Origin: Planotetraspora thailandica | GTDB taxonomy: Bacteria; Actinomycetota; Actinomycetes; Streptosporangiales; Streptosporangiaceae | Reading direction: 5' to 3' | NCBI RefSeq assembly: GCF_016863335.1 | Contig: NZ_BOOR01000003.1 | Location: forward strand, 1-64,000 | Length of the DNA stretch: 64,000 nt | In this document: in pieces, positions 26,953 to 34,873 of the stretch | How positions within the stretch are numbered: position 1 is the stretch's first letter | Layout: each line of letters begins with the position of its first letter | The notes under the pieces: model-generated | Told to the model about the DNA's origin: nothing | Database searches by the model: none | The model's input: the letters and a program-made list of their open reading frames with translations, nothing else | Translations under genes and position numbers: made by a program

Positions 26953-27183
26953 AAGATGTCCCCTTAGGCCGCTCGCTTCAAAGAATTCCGAAAATAGGGG
27001 GATGGGCCAAGTTACGTAAGTCAACACCTGCATATGTGTACGTCACGTAGCCGGTCGTGATTCGTGTCATGGGAGGGGCGTGATGAGGGTCATCGACAGG
27101 CCGGGAGCGTGCGGGAACTCACAGGCGGGCGTACGAGATGTCCTGGCCTCACGGTCGAGCAGCGCCGCTGGGGGGTGGGGAGG
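26953..27183. promoter_or_regulatory. Promoter/operator region of the lanthipeptide operon
   Basis: This 231-base non-coding gap is A/T-rich near the operon. On the minus strand TTGACT (forward 27017-27022) is a good -35 box, with an A/T-rich CTATTTT about 21 bases further as a poor -10. The palindrome TTACGTAA (27012-27019) and the imperfect TACGTCACGTA (27039-27049) share TACGT and lie over and upstream of the -35. They are candidate sites for the NarL-type regulator at 19897. No gene is seen in the gap. Confidence 0.4.
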
Positions 27184-27906
27184 TCAGCGAGGAGCGCGGA
27201 CGGGAAGCTCGGCCACCAGGCGGAACCAGCCGTCCGGGCCCGCGCTCGCGTCGAGCGTGCCGTTCAGCGCGGCGGCCCGGTCGCGCAGGTTGGCGATGCC
27301 GTGTCCGTCCTCTGACGGGGCCGCCTGCGGGTTCGCGCCGTCGTTGGCCACGGTCAGGAGGGCGGACCTGCCCTCGGACCGCACCGTGATGCGCAACGTG
27401 ATGTGGCATCGGCGGGGCCGGCTGTGGCGCAGCATGTTCGCCACCGCTTCGCGCACCATCACGGCGAACGCCGCGTCCACCTCGGGGGCCAGGTCGACGT
27501 GCTCCAGGTCGAGCACGCAGTGCATGCCTCGCGCGGTCAGCACGGCCCTGGAGTCGGCCGCCTCCGCCCACAGGGAGATTCCTTGGTAGGACCGGGTGAC
27601 GTTGCGGATGTCGGCCGCGGCCTGCCGTACGGACTCGATCACGCCGGCCAGCGCGGGCCGCACAGGCGAGTCCTCGTCGGCGAGCCGGTAGGCGAGTTCA
27701 CCCTGCAGCGACGCCAGCCACAACCGGCTGCCGACGAGATCGTGCACGTCGCGGCCGAACTGCTCACGCGCCTGCGCCGCCGCCTGGCGCAAGGCGTCCG
27801 GGCGCCGGTTCGCACGGCAGGCGCGTAACCCTGCGAGGAACGCGAGGCCGCCGCTCAGCAGCGACCCCGTCACGACCGCGAGAGCGAGCGCGGTTGAACT
27901 GGGCAA
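27184..27906 (-). CDS. DesK-like sensor histidine kinase of the lanthipeptide locus
   Basis: A 240-residue short kinase of the HisKA_3/DesK class. It has one N-terminal membrane helix (about 4-26), then the H-box QFGRDVHDLVGSRLWLASLQ with phospho-His in VHDLVG, and a HATPase domain with the N-box REAVANMLRHSRP and the G-box DGHGIANLRDRAAALNG. It is much shorter than DesK (one helix instead of several), so its sensor is likely the membrane helix itself. It starts at TTG 27906 with GGAGG about eight bases upstream. The cognate regulator is probably the NarL-type protein at 19897-20547. Confidence 0.82.
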   Translation of the reverse strand: MPSSTALALAVVTGSLLSGGLAFLAGLRACRANRRPDALRQAAAQAREQFGRDVHDLVGSRLWLASLQGELAYRLADEDSPVRPALAGVIESVRQAAADIRNVTRSYQGISLWAEAADSRAVLTARGMHCVLDLEHVDLAPEVDAAFAVMVREAVANMLRHSRPRRCHITLRITVRSEGRSALLTVANDGANPQAAPSEDGHGIANLRDRAAALNGTLDASAGPDGWFRLVAELPVRAPR

Positions 27907-28074
27907 GTGAGAATCCTCCGGTCATCCGGGCCAGAGGAGGGGGCTCGCTTTCGGGCGCACGGATTGATCCTCGCATGGAAGTCGATAAATATGCCCACTT
28001 AATTGCGAAGGAATTTCACCGCAATTCTCTGGAGCATGCCGGAATCGTCGCCGTGTGCGTAATTAGGGAAATGC

Positions 28075-29115
28075 TCACGCGAGCGCGTGGACGGCCGCCG
28101 CGAACAGGCCGGGCAGCCGCTGGGCCGCGGGGACGATCAGCCGGGCGGACCCCGGATGGTGGCGCGCCCGCAGGAGTGCCGCGGTCAGCAGCCGATGCCG
28201 CAGCGACAGGCGCCGCCAGGCCGCCTCGTAGGCGGCGGGGCGACCGGCCCGAAGGCAGCGCACCAGGGCCCGGGACGAGAGAAGGGCGAGCGACAGGCCC
28301 TCTCCGGTGATCGCGTCCACGTAGCCGGCGGCGTCGCCTACGAGCAGCGCACGACCGCGCACCCGTGAGCGCACCCGCTGGCGCAGCGGCCCGGCGCCGC
28401 GTACGGGCGTGACGGCCGGGCCGTTCAGCCGGGCGACGAGGTCGGGGAAGTCCGCGAGATGGTCGTGGTAGGCCTGGCGCCGGGAGCTCAGCACGGCGAC
28501 GCCCACCAGGTCGTCGGCGACGGGCGTGACGTACGCCTCGCCTGCGGCCGCCCAGTGCACCTCGACGAAGTCCGTCCACGGGGTCATCCGGTAGTGACGC
28601 CGCTGGCCGTATCTCCGGGGCAGGGAAGGGGGCGGGTCCAGCCCGAGCAGCGACCTGGTGGGCGAGTGCAGGCCGTCCGCGGCGACCAGCCACCGCGCCC
28701 GGACGTCCGGCGTGCCACCCCCGGTGGCGCGGACCGCGACGTCCACCGCGCTCGGGCTCTGGCGCAGGCGCTCGACGCGGCCGGAGATGACGCGCACGCC
28801 GAGCTCGGCGGCGCGGCGGGAGAGTGCGGCGTGCAGGCAGGTGCGGCGCACGCCGATGCCGGGCCCGTCGCGGAAGACCGCCTGGGCGCGATGGCGGCCG
28901 TCGACGTAGCGGATGCCGCGGAAAGGCCGGCCGTCCGCGACGACGCCCATCGAGCGCAGCACGGCCGCGCCCGTCGGCATCAGCCCCTCGCCGCACGCCT
29001 TGTCCACGGGGCCGCCGCGCGGCTCCACCACGACCGCCTCCATCCCGGCCAGCGCGGCGTGGATGGCGGTCGCGAGCCCCGCCGGGCCGCCGCCCGCGAC
29101 CAGTACGTCGATCAT
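28075..29115 (-). CDS. FAD-dependent monooxygenase, SrsC-like
   Basis: A 346-residue flavoprotein of the p-hydroxybenzoate hydroxylase/geranylgeranyl reductase superfamily. The Rossmann motif is VLVAGGGPAGLATAIHA at the N-terminus, then DKACGEGLMP, WLVAADGLHSPTR and the second FAD motif LLVGDAAGYVDAITGEGLSLAL. It ends an operon of type III PKS, methyltransferase and flavoprotein, the order of srsA-srsB-srsC of Streptomyces griseus. There SrsC hydroxylates the methylated alkylresorcinol to give a quinone-type phenolic lipid. ATG at 29115 overlaps the methyltransferase stop (ATGA). Confidence 0.82.
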   Translation of the reverse strand: MIDVLVAGGGPAGLATAIHAALAGMEAVVVEPRGGPVDKACGEGLMPTGAAVLRSMGVVADGRPFRGIRYVDGRHRAQAVFRDGPGIGVRRTCLHAALSRRAAELGVRVISGRVERLRQSPSAVDVAVRATGGGTPDVRARWLVAADGLHSPTRSLLGLDPPPSLPRRYGQRRHYRMTPWTDFVEVHWAAAGEAYVTPVADDLVGVAVLSSRRQAYHDHLADFPDLVARLNGPAVTPVRGAGPLRQRVRSRVRGRALLVGDAAGYVDAITGEGLSLALLSSRALVRCLRAGRPAAYEAAWRRLSLRHRLLTAALLRARHHPGSARLIVPAAQRLPGLFAAAVHALA

Positions 29116-29654
29116 TCCGGTGTCCTGACAGGCGGCCTGCCCAGCGCCTCCATGGCCTCCTCCTCGCACCGGATCCTGACCACCATCAGGGCCGCGTTCA
29201 AAACGGTGAAAAGCGCGGCCGTCACCCAGGCGGTGTGCACCAGGGGCAACGCCGCGCCCTCGACCGCCACCGCAACGTAGTTGGGGTGCCGCAGCCAGGT
29301 CAGCCGGTACGGCCCGCGGGTCACGAGCGGCAGGCCGGGCACCACGACGACCTGGGTGTTCCACTGGCGGCCCAGGGCGGTGATGCACCACCAGCGCAGG
29401 CCCTGCGCGGCGACGACGAGGGCGAGCATGGGCCATCCGAGCGTCGGCACGAACGGCCGGTCGGCCGGCCACACCTCCAGCAGGCAGCCGGCCAGCAGGC
29501 CCGTGTGCAGGGCCACCATCCAGGGATAGTGGCCGCGCCCGGCGACCACCCCGCCGCGGGACAGGCTCCACCGCAGGTTGCGGCGGGCGACGACCAGCTC
29601 CGCCAGCCGTTCGGCGCCGACGACCAATACGAGCAGTGCGTACCAGAGCGACAC
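29112..29654 (-). CDS. Isoprenylcysteine carboxyl methyltransferase-like O-methyltransferase, SrsB-like
   Basis: A 180-residue integral membrane protein with about five helices and the ICMT/YpbQ hallmark LTWLRHPNYVAVAVEGAALP near the C-terminus, followed by EEEAM. In Bacillus (BpsB) and Streptomyces (SrsB) such proteins O-methylate the product of the adjacent type III PKS. The GTG at 29654 has GGAGG nine bases upstream and begins 20 bases after the PKS stop; its own stop overlaps the flavoprotein ATG. Confidence 0.8.
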   Translation of the reverse strand: MSLWYALLVLVVGAERLAELVVARRNLRWSLSRGGVVAGRGHYPWMVALHTGLLAGCLLEVWPADRPFVPTLGWPMLALVVAAQGLRWWCITALGRQWNTQVVVVPGLPLVTRGPYRLTWLRHPNYVAVAVEGAALPLVHTAWVTAALFTVLNAALMVVRIRCEEEAMEALGRPPVRTPE

Positions 29655-29674
29655 GTCCGGAACCTCCGGGTCGG

Positions 29675-30730
29675 CTACCAGCGCAGCAGGACGAGCTCGG
29701 AGCAGAACCCCGGGCCCATGGCGATCATCAGGCCGGGCGTTCCCGGCGGCGGAGGTCGCAGGGAGAGGGTATCCCGCAGGACGTGGAGCACCGACGAGGA
29801 CGACAGGTTCCCGATGGAGGCCAGCGAGCGCCACGTCAGGTCGAGCGCCCCGTCGGGCAGGTCCAGCGCCTCCGCGACGGCCTCGAGGACCTTCGGCCCG
29901 CCGGGATGGCAGACCCACGTGGTGATGTCGTGCGTGGTCAGGCCGTGCTCGCCGAGGAAGCGGCCGACATCTCCGGCGAGGTAGGTGCGGACCACGTCGG
30001 GCACGCTCGCGTCCAGCACGACCTTGAACCCGGTGTCGCCGACGTCCCAGCCCATCACCCGGTCGGAGGCCGGGTAGAGACGGCTGCGCGTGCCGGTGAC
30101 CTCCGGTCCCGACGCCCGCGCATGCGCGTCCCCGACGGCGACGACGGCCGCCGCGCCGTCCCCGAACAGGGCGCCGGCCACCAGGTTGGCGATCGACCCG
30201 TCGTGGCGTTGCAGGGTGAGCGAGCACAGCTCCACCGAGAGCAGCACCGCCACGTGGCCGGGCCAGCCGCGCAGGTAGTCGTGCAGGCGGGCGATCCCCG
30301 CCGCGCCCGCCACGCAGCCGAGCCCGAACACGGGCACTCTCTTCACGTCGGGCCGCAGGCCGATGCGCCCGGCCAGTCGCGCGTCGACGGAGGGGGCCGC
30401 GATGCCCGTGACCGAGGTGCACATGATCATGTCGACGTCGCTGGGTGAAAGGCCCGCTGCGTCCAAGGCCGCGGTCACGGCCTCCGCTCCGAGTTCGACG
30501 GCCGCCTCGATGAAATGGTCGTTGGCCATCCCGAATCCGTCGAGCTTGCCGTACTGGTCGAGGGGCAGTACCAGATTGCGGTGCTCGACGCCGGCGTTGG
30601 CGTGGAGGCGGTCCAGGACCCGCCGGTTCGAGCCGGGCGGGAGGCAGACCCGGGCGAACGTGTCCGTGATCTCTCGCTGGGGGTACCGGTTCGGGGGAAG
30701 GACTCCGCGGACGGACACGATTCGCGTCAT
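29675..30730 (-). CDS. Type III polyketide synthase (alkylresorcinol/alkylpyrone synthase, SrsA-like)
   Basis: A 351-residue chalcone-synthase-fold enzyme. The catalytic triad is visible: Cys139 in VFGLGCVAGAAG, His275 in TWVCHPGGPK and Asn308 in SIGNLSSSS. Together with the methyltransferase and flavoprotein downstream it matches the srsABC operon, which converts long-chain acyl starters and (methyl)malonyl-CoA to phenolic lipids for the membrane. Start: ATG 30730, nine bases after GGGGG; another ATG two codons upstream is possible. Array B lies directly upstream. Confidence 0.9.
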   Translation of the reverse strand: MTRIVSVRGVLPPNRYPQREITDTFARVCLPPGSNRRVLDRLHANAGVEHRNLVLPLDQYGKLDGFGMANDHFIEAAVELGAEAVTAALDAAGLSPSDVDMIMCTSVTGIAAPSVDARLAGRIGLRPDVKRVPVFGLGCVAGAAGIARLHDYLRGWPGHVAVLLSVELCSLTLQRHDGSIANLVAGALFGDGAAAVVAVGDAHARASGPEVTGTRSRLYPASDRVMGWDVGDTGFKVVLDASVPDVVRTYLAGDVGRFLGEHGLTTHDITTWVCHPGGPKVLEAVAEALDLPDGALDLTWRSLASIGNLSSSSVLHVLRDTLSLRPPPPGTPGLMIAMGPGFCSELVLLRW

Positions 30731-30841
30731 ATGCATAATCCCCCGGGAGAGCTTTCGGCATCTTCCTTCGTGTTCCTTTTGCCCGCCCAAACCCTTCCCT
30801 ATGCCCACCCTTTACCTTGGTGTTGATCGCCCCGGGGAGGC

Positions 30842-31261
30842 GTGATCATGCAGAAGTTCGCGCGCAGGCCATGTGACCGGCCCCGACCGTGTTGGTGATC
30901 ATGCAGAAGCTCGGGGAATGTGGCCCCGACCAGCACCCCCCCGGGGCGTGATCATGCAGAAGTTCGCGTCCATGCCACTTGGCCTGTGGAGACGCCGATC
31001 GTGATCATGCAGAAGTTCGCGCGCACCCGCGCTCACCTGCGCATATCTCATCCGTGATCATGCACAGAGGGGTGCCTTGCCGTACGGCAAGGCCTTCTCG
31101 GTGCCCATGCCTATCAGGTGTGGTCGCCCATTGGATTTGGCCAACTGCATGATCACGAGCAGAGTTCGTGCAGGCCAAGGGCCACATCGGCGAACTTCTG
31201 CATGATCACGATCGGTCAAGTGCCTGGTGGCGGCGCCGCGCCCGAACTTCTGCATGATCAC
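30842..31261. repeat. Array B: eight 19-bp motifs at 53-bp spacing with one orientation flip
   Basis: Five forward copies of GTGATCATGCAGAAGTTCG begin at 30842, 30895, 30948, 31001 and 31054 (steps of exactly 53). Three reverse copies begin at 31138, 31191 and 31243 (steps 53 and 52). As in array A, the copies flanking the flip (31054 and 31138) retain only TGATCATGCA. The outer edges of the inner pair are 103 bp apart against 51 bp in array A, so helical phase is about kept. A perfect 20-bp palindrome, GCCTTGCCGTACGGCAAGGC, sits inside the flip region at 31074-31093. The spacers (34 bp) are otherwise different from those of array A. Confidence 0.9.
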
Positions 31262-31269
31262 GCCCAAAG

Positions 31270-31311
31270 GGGTGATCATCACCTAAAGGTGGGGGTTAGG
31301 CTCGGGGCGTG
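31270..31311 (+). promoter_or_regulatory. Operator-like palindromes and leaderless promoter of the UbiA gene
   Basis: GGTGAT-C-ATCACC (31270-31282) contains the same TGATCA core as the array motif and sits where a -35 box would be. CACCTAAAGGTG overlaps its end (31279-31290). TAGGCT at 31297-31302 is the -10 box, six bases before the GTG at 31309. A repressor bound here would block the promoter. Confidence 0.45.
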
Positions 31312-32142
31312 GTGAAGGGGAGGGGTGGGCTCGTACGCGGGCTGGTCCTGGCATGCCACCCCGGCCCCACGGGAGCCGTCACCACACTGGTCACCGTGCT
31401 CGCCGTCGCCTCGGGCCGTGACGCGGCGGGATGCGTTCTCGTCGCCGCCGCCATTCTCACCGGCCAGTTGTCCATCGGCTGGTGCAACGACGCCGTGGAC
31501 GCCGCCCGCGACACGGCCGCGGCCCGGGCGAGCAAGCCGATCGTCGCCGGCCTGGTGGGCGTGCGCACGGTGTGGGCGGCCGCGGCGGTCGCCCTGGCCG
31601 CCTGCGTCCCGTTGTCGTTCGCGAACGGCCTGGTGGCGGGCACGGTCCACCTCGTCGCGGTGGCGGGGGCATGGGCCTATGACCTGTGGCTGAAGGCGAC
31701 CGTGCTCTCGTGGCTGCCCTATGCGGTGGGGTTCGGCAGCCTGCCGGTCTTCGTGCTGACCGGCCTGCCCGCACGGCCTTGGCCGGCATGGTGGGTGGTC
31801 GCCGCCGCGGCCCTGCTCGGCCTGGGGGCCCACCTGGCCAACGTCCTTCCCGACATCGGCGCCGACATGGTGACGGGCGTGCGGGGATGGCCGCAACGTC
31901 TCGGCGTGTCCCGGGTGCGCCTGCTGATCCCGGTGCCGCTGGTCGCCGCGTCCGTGCTTCTCGTCTTCGCGCCGCAGGGCCCTCCCGGCGCGGTGGGATG
32001 GGCGGGGCTGGCCGCGGTCGCCGTGTTCGGCGTGGCCGGGGCGGTGCTGGGCCGGGTCTCGCCACGGGTGCCGTTCGCGGCGGCGATCGCTTGCGCGGCC
32101 GTCGACGTGGGTCTGCTCGTCGAGGCCGGTATCCGGCCGTGA
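31309..32142 (+). CDS. UbiA-family prenyltransferase
   Basis: A 277-residue protein with seven to nine membrane helices. The first Asp-rich motif is NDAVDAARD (residues 60-68) and the second region is NVLPDIGADMVTG, both needed to bind Mg-diphosphate. It transfers a prenyl chain to an aromatic or other lipophilic acceptor. Its position opposite the phenolic-lipid operon suggests it prenylates a product of that pathway, which is inference. The GTG at 31309 is preceded by TAGGCT, giving a leaderless transcript. Confidence 0.8.
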   Translation: MVKGRGGLVRGLVLACHPGPTGAVTTLVTVLAVASGRDAAGCVLVAAAILTGQLSIGWCNDAVDAARDTAAARASKPIVAGLVGVRTVWAAAAVALAACVPLSFANGLVAGTVHLVAVAGAWAYDLWLKATVLSWLPYAVGFGSLPVFVLTGLPARPWPAWWVVAAAALLGLGAHLANVLPDIGADMVTGVRGWPQRLGVSRVRLLIPVPLVAASVLLVFAPQGPPGAVGWAGLAAVAVFGVAGAVLGRVSPRVPFAAAIACAAVDVGLLVEAGIRP

Positions 32143-32231
32143 TCGTGACTTCGTTGTGACCATCCCTGACGTAAGGCCGGAACGCACAAGGTGATCTTTC
32201 GCAGGGTGACCGCCGCGCGTCACGGGGAGGC

Positions 32232-32321
32232 CGATGGCGCCCCAGCCTGCTCTCCCTGCTCACCGCCGCCGAGAACGTCGAGGTGGCGCTGCACATGGAG
32301 CAGGCGATCACGTTGTCGTAG
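32232..32321 (+). pseudogene. Fragment of an ABC transporter ATPase
   Basis: In one frame this stretch reads [20 protein letters not shown] before a stop at 32319. That resembles the segment after the Q loop in LolD/MacB-type ATPases (NLLPTLTAAENV.LPL). No Walker motifs surround it, so if real it is a short relic. The rest of the 32143-32365 gap shows nothing else. Confidence 0.3.
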
Positions 32322-32365
32322 GGCAGCGACGCCGGAGTGCTGTGGCCACCCGATACCGTCGGAGG

Positions 32366-32698
32366 GTGACGATCGTTCGCTCCCTCCTGCTCTTCGTGCT
32401 GGCCGCGATCGCCGAGATCGGAGGCGCCTGGCTGGTCTGGCAGGGATGGCGGGAACACCGGGGGCTCTGGTGGATCGCCGCGGGTGTCATCGCACTAGGC
32501 GCATACGGATTCGTCGCGACATTTCAGCCTGATTCCCACTTCGGGCGAGTCCTTGCGGCGTACGGAGGCGTGTTCGTGGCCGGGTCACTCGCCTGGGGCG
32601 TGGTGGTGGACAAGTTCCGGCCGGGCCTGTGGGATCTGGTCGGCGCCGGTATCTGCCTGATCGGCGTGGCCGTCATCATGTACGCGCCCCGGGGCTGA
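32366..32698 (+). CDS. ynfA: YnfA family membrane protein
   Basis: A 110-residue protein with four predicted helices, of the YnfA/UPF0060 family (small-multidrug-resistance-like fold). Typical segments are [38 protein letters not shown] and [21 protein letters not shown]. Members are reported as small drug-efflux proteins in some bacteria; the substrate here is unknown. GTG at 32366 is preceded by TACCGT six bases upstream, so probably leaderless; the GGAGG directly abutting the GTG is too close to serve as a ribosome site. Confidence 0.85.
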   Translation: MTIVRSLLLFVLAAIAEIGGAWLVWQGWREHRGLWWIAAGVIALGAYGFVATFQPDSHFGRVLAAYGGVFVAGSLAWGVVVDKFRPGLWDLVGAGICLIGVAVIMYAPRG

Positions 32699-32723
32699 CC
32701 ACCACAGGCACCGAGAGGCGCGT

Positions 32724-33107
32724 CTAGTCCTGGTCGAGGCAGAGGCAGAAGGGGTGTCCGGCCGGGTCGAGGAGCACTCGGACGTTCTCCTGCGGTTGGG
32801 CCGCGGCCGGCGAGGCTCCCAGGGCGACCGCGTCGGCGACAGCGGAATCGAGATCGCCGACCTGAAAGTCGAAGTGCATCATCGGGCGCTGTTCGCCGTC
32901 GGCGGGCGGCCAGACGGGGGCCTGATAATCGGCGGCCTGTTGGAACACCAGATAGACGCCACCCTGCGGAGCGGGGACGATCACCGTTCCCGGCTCCTCG
33001 TGGCCGATGGGCCAACCGAGCAGCTCGGAGTAGAACCGCGCCAAGGCTCCGGGGTCGGGCGCTTCGATGGCGGTGCCCCACCACATGCCGGCCGCGCGTG
33101 ATCGCAT
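32724..33107 (-). CDS. VOC family (glyoxalase/bleomycin-resistance fold) protein
   Basis: A 127-residue protein of two paired beta-alpha-beta-beta-beta modules. Typical segments are APDPGALARFYSELLGWPI, MMHFDFQVGDLDSAVADAVALGA and VLLDPAGHPFCLCLDQ at the C-terminus. Metal ligands may be the His of MMHFDF and a C-terminal acidic residue. The reaction is unknown; members are antibiotic-binding proteins, lyases or dioxygenases. Start: ATG 33107. It is divergent from the SDR gene at 33350. Confidence 0.78.
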   Translation of the reverse strand: MRSRAAGMWWGTAIEAPDPGALARFYSELLGWPIGHEEPGTVIVPAPQGGVYLVFQQAADYQAPVWPPADGEQRPMMHFDFQVGDLDSAVADAVALGASPAAAQPQENVRVLLDPAGHPFCLCLDQD

Positions 33108-33349
33108 GCTCGTAGCTTGCCGCAGCGGTTCGGGTATGTCTACCAGGGGCATCCATGCCGCGATGCGGCGCCGCTCCGCGAAATCGCCGGCGGCTGCCGT
33201 GCGCGGAGGACAGGGCGGGGAAGCCGGCCTGCGAGGGCGAGGGGCCGCGAAGATGACGCGCCCGCAAGGGGTGACACGGACGCTCCGGTGATCGATAGTT
33301 GCCCCAACAACTCCGGTGATCTCGCCGGCGACACCACGTGGAGACACTC
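33108..33349. other. Divergent non-coding gap with direct repeats
   Basis: The gap between the VOC and SDR genes contains CTCCGGTGATC twice about 30 bases apart (near 33282 and 33311), with GTTG-CCCC-CAAC between them. These may be regulator sites. No gene is seen. Confidence 0.35.
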
Positions 33350-34300
33350 ATGGCGCGCGCGACTCCGGACATCACGGTTCCCGACCTCACCGGCAGGCTC
33401 GCCGTGATCACCGGGGCCAACAGCGGCCTCGGTCTCGGCCTCACCCGCAGGTTTGCGATGGCGGGCGCCGAGGTGGTCCTCGCCGTACGCGACCGGCGCA
33501 AGGGCGCCGACGCCATCGCACGGGTCCTCGCGGACGCGCCGGGCGCGCGCCTGAGCATCCGCCACCTCGACCTCACGTCGCTGGCGAGCGTCGCGGCGGT
33601 GGGCGCGGAGCTGCGCGGCGAGGGACGCCCGATCGACTTCCTGGTCAACAACGCCGGTGTCATGGCTCCGCCCATGCGCGTGGCCACGGAGGACGGGTTC
33701 GAGCTGCAGTTCGGCGGCAACCATCTCGGGCATTTCGCCCTGACCGCGCACCTGTTGCCGCTGCTCAAAGCGGCCGAGCGGGCCCGTGTGACGACGGTCA
33801 GCAGCCTCGCCGCCTGGTGGGCCCGGTTCGACTTCGGCGACCTGCAGAGCGAGCGATACTCGCCGCAGCGCGCCTACGGGCTGTCCAAGCTGGCCAACCT
33901 CATGTTCGCCCGCGAACTCGACCGGCGTAGCAGGGAGTTGGGGTGGGGGGTGCTGAGCAACGCGGCGCACCCCGGAGCGACGATCACCGGTCTCCAGGTC
34001 ACCGGTCCCACGTACGGCGGCGCGGCGGTCGCCAGGACCCGGCTGCTCAACGCCTTCCTGTACCGCATTCCCGGCATGTGGCAGGAGGTGCCCACCGGCG
34101 TCCTGCCCATCCTCTATGCGGCGACCAGCCCCGACGCCGAGGGTGGCGCCTACTACGGGCCGGGCGGGTTCGGCGAGCTCACCGGCGGCCCGGCACCGGC
34201 GAGGTTCCCGCGGCGAGCGCTGAACGACGCCGACACGGCGCGGCTGTGGGACGTCTCCGAGCGGCTCACCGGGGTCGCCTATCCCGCCGTCAGGGTGTGA
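33350..34300 (+). CDS. Short-chain dehydrogenase (retinol dehydrogenase/protochlorophyllide reductase-like)
   Basis: A 316-residue SDR with cofactor motif [16 protein letters not shown] (TGxxxGxG), NNAGVMAPP, catalytic Ser in [10 protein letters not shown] and YGLSKLAN (YxxxK). The long form and [14 protein letters not shown] motif match the oxidoreductase group annotated as retinol dehydrogenase-like. The substrate is unknown. ATG at 33350 follows GTGGAG; a GTG four codons upstream is the alternative start. Confidence 0.85.
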   Translation: MARATPDITVPDLTGRLAVITGANSGLGLGLTRRFAMAGAEVVLAVRDRRKGADAIARVLADAPGARLSIRHLDLTSLASVAAVGAELRGEGRPIDFLVNNAGVMAPPMRVATEDGFELQFGGNHLGHFALTAHLLPLLKAAERARVTTVSSLAAWWARFDFGDLQSERYSPQRAYGLSKLANLMFARELDRRSRELGWGVLSNAAHPGATITGLQVTGPTYGGAAVARTRLLNAFLYRIPGMWQEVPTGVLPILYAATSPDAEGGAYYGPGGFGELTGGPAPARFPRRALNDADTARLWDVSERLTGVAYPAVRV

Positions 34301-34309
34301 GAGACCCGG

Positions 34310-34771
34310 TCAGGGCAGGAGGGACAACTTGCGCACGATGCCGTCGACCGTCTTGCGCGGACCGATGACGCTGACGGCGTAGTACCCGAGCTCGGCGGAG
34401 GCGGAGACCTGCTCCAGGTATTCGTCGTAGACGCGTGTGGCCTGGGCGAGGTCCGGCATGTCGGCGACGAACACTCCTTCTGCCGCATCCGCCCTGGCCC
34501 TGATCTCGGCCAGCTTCGACGGCGGCGCGGCCAGAATCGTGCAGCCCGCCCACGGAAGGCCGGGGTGGACGTGCCCGCTCGCGTCCTTGGCGTCCGGGCC
34601 GAGCAGCCCCGCCACCGCCGCTCCCGTCGCCGCGGCCACGCAGACGGCCGCGTTGACGATCCGGCCTGCCGGCAATGTCTCGTCGACCACGACGACCCAC
34701 TTCAACCGGGCTGACCGGGTCGGCTCGCCCGTCAGGATCTCTTCGGGTGCATACCCGACCGGCTCGCTCAC
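34310..34771 (-). CDS. DUF2000 family protein
   Basis: A 153-residue protein with KWVVVVDETLPAGRIVNAAV followed by AAATGAAVAGLLGPDAKDASG and WAGCTILAAPPSKLAEIRARA, the pattern of DUF2000, a peptidyl-tRNA hydrolase 2-like fold. Its biochemical role is not known. GTG start with GGGGGA about seven bases upstream. It is divergent from the Lrp/AsnC gene that probably controls it. Confidence 0.75.
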   Translation of the reverse strand: MSEPVGYAPEEILTGEPTRSARLKWVVVVDETLPAGRIVNAAVCVAAATGAAVAGLLGPDAKDASGHVHPGLPWAGCTILAAPPSKLAEIRARADAAEGVFVADMPDLAQATRVYDEYLEQVSASAELGYYAVSVIGPRKTVDGIVRKLSLLP

Positions 34772-34796
34772 GTTCGTTCCCCCTTAGCCGATGTAC

Positions 34797-34867
34797 GGAA
34801 TATTCCCTGAAGGGTAGGAGGACATACGTGCTCCAGCCAAGCAATCCGTATTTAATTCGGATAGCCT
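34797..34867. promoter_or_regulatory. Lrp-type operators and leaderless promoter in the divergent gap
   Basis: Two palindromes lie in the gap: GGAATATTCC (34797-34806) and ATCCG-N9-CGGAT (34844-34862). The second has the spacing typical of Lrp-type sites and runs into the -10 box TAGCCT (34862-34867), six bases before the lrp-like ATG. Autoregulation and control of the DUF2000 gene are likely. Confidence 0.5.
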
Positions 34868-34873
34868 GGCGAT

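Noticed and set aside
26953-27033. 27-residue N-terminal extension of LanKC
   Set aside because: The GTG at 26952 has AAGGGGA at the right distance and begins at the family's usual N-terminus; the extension covers the promoter region.
30417-30432. CATGATCATG inside the PKS gene as another array unit
   Set aside because: Only the TGATCATG core matches by chance; it codes for conserved PKS residues and is not phased with the array.
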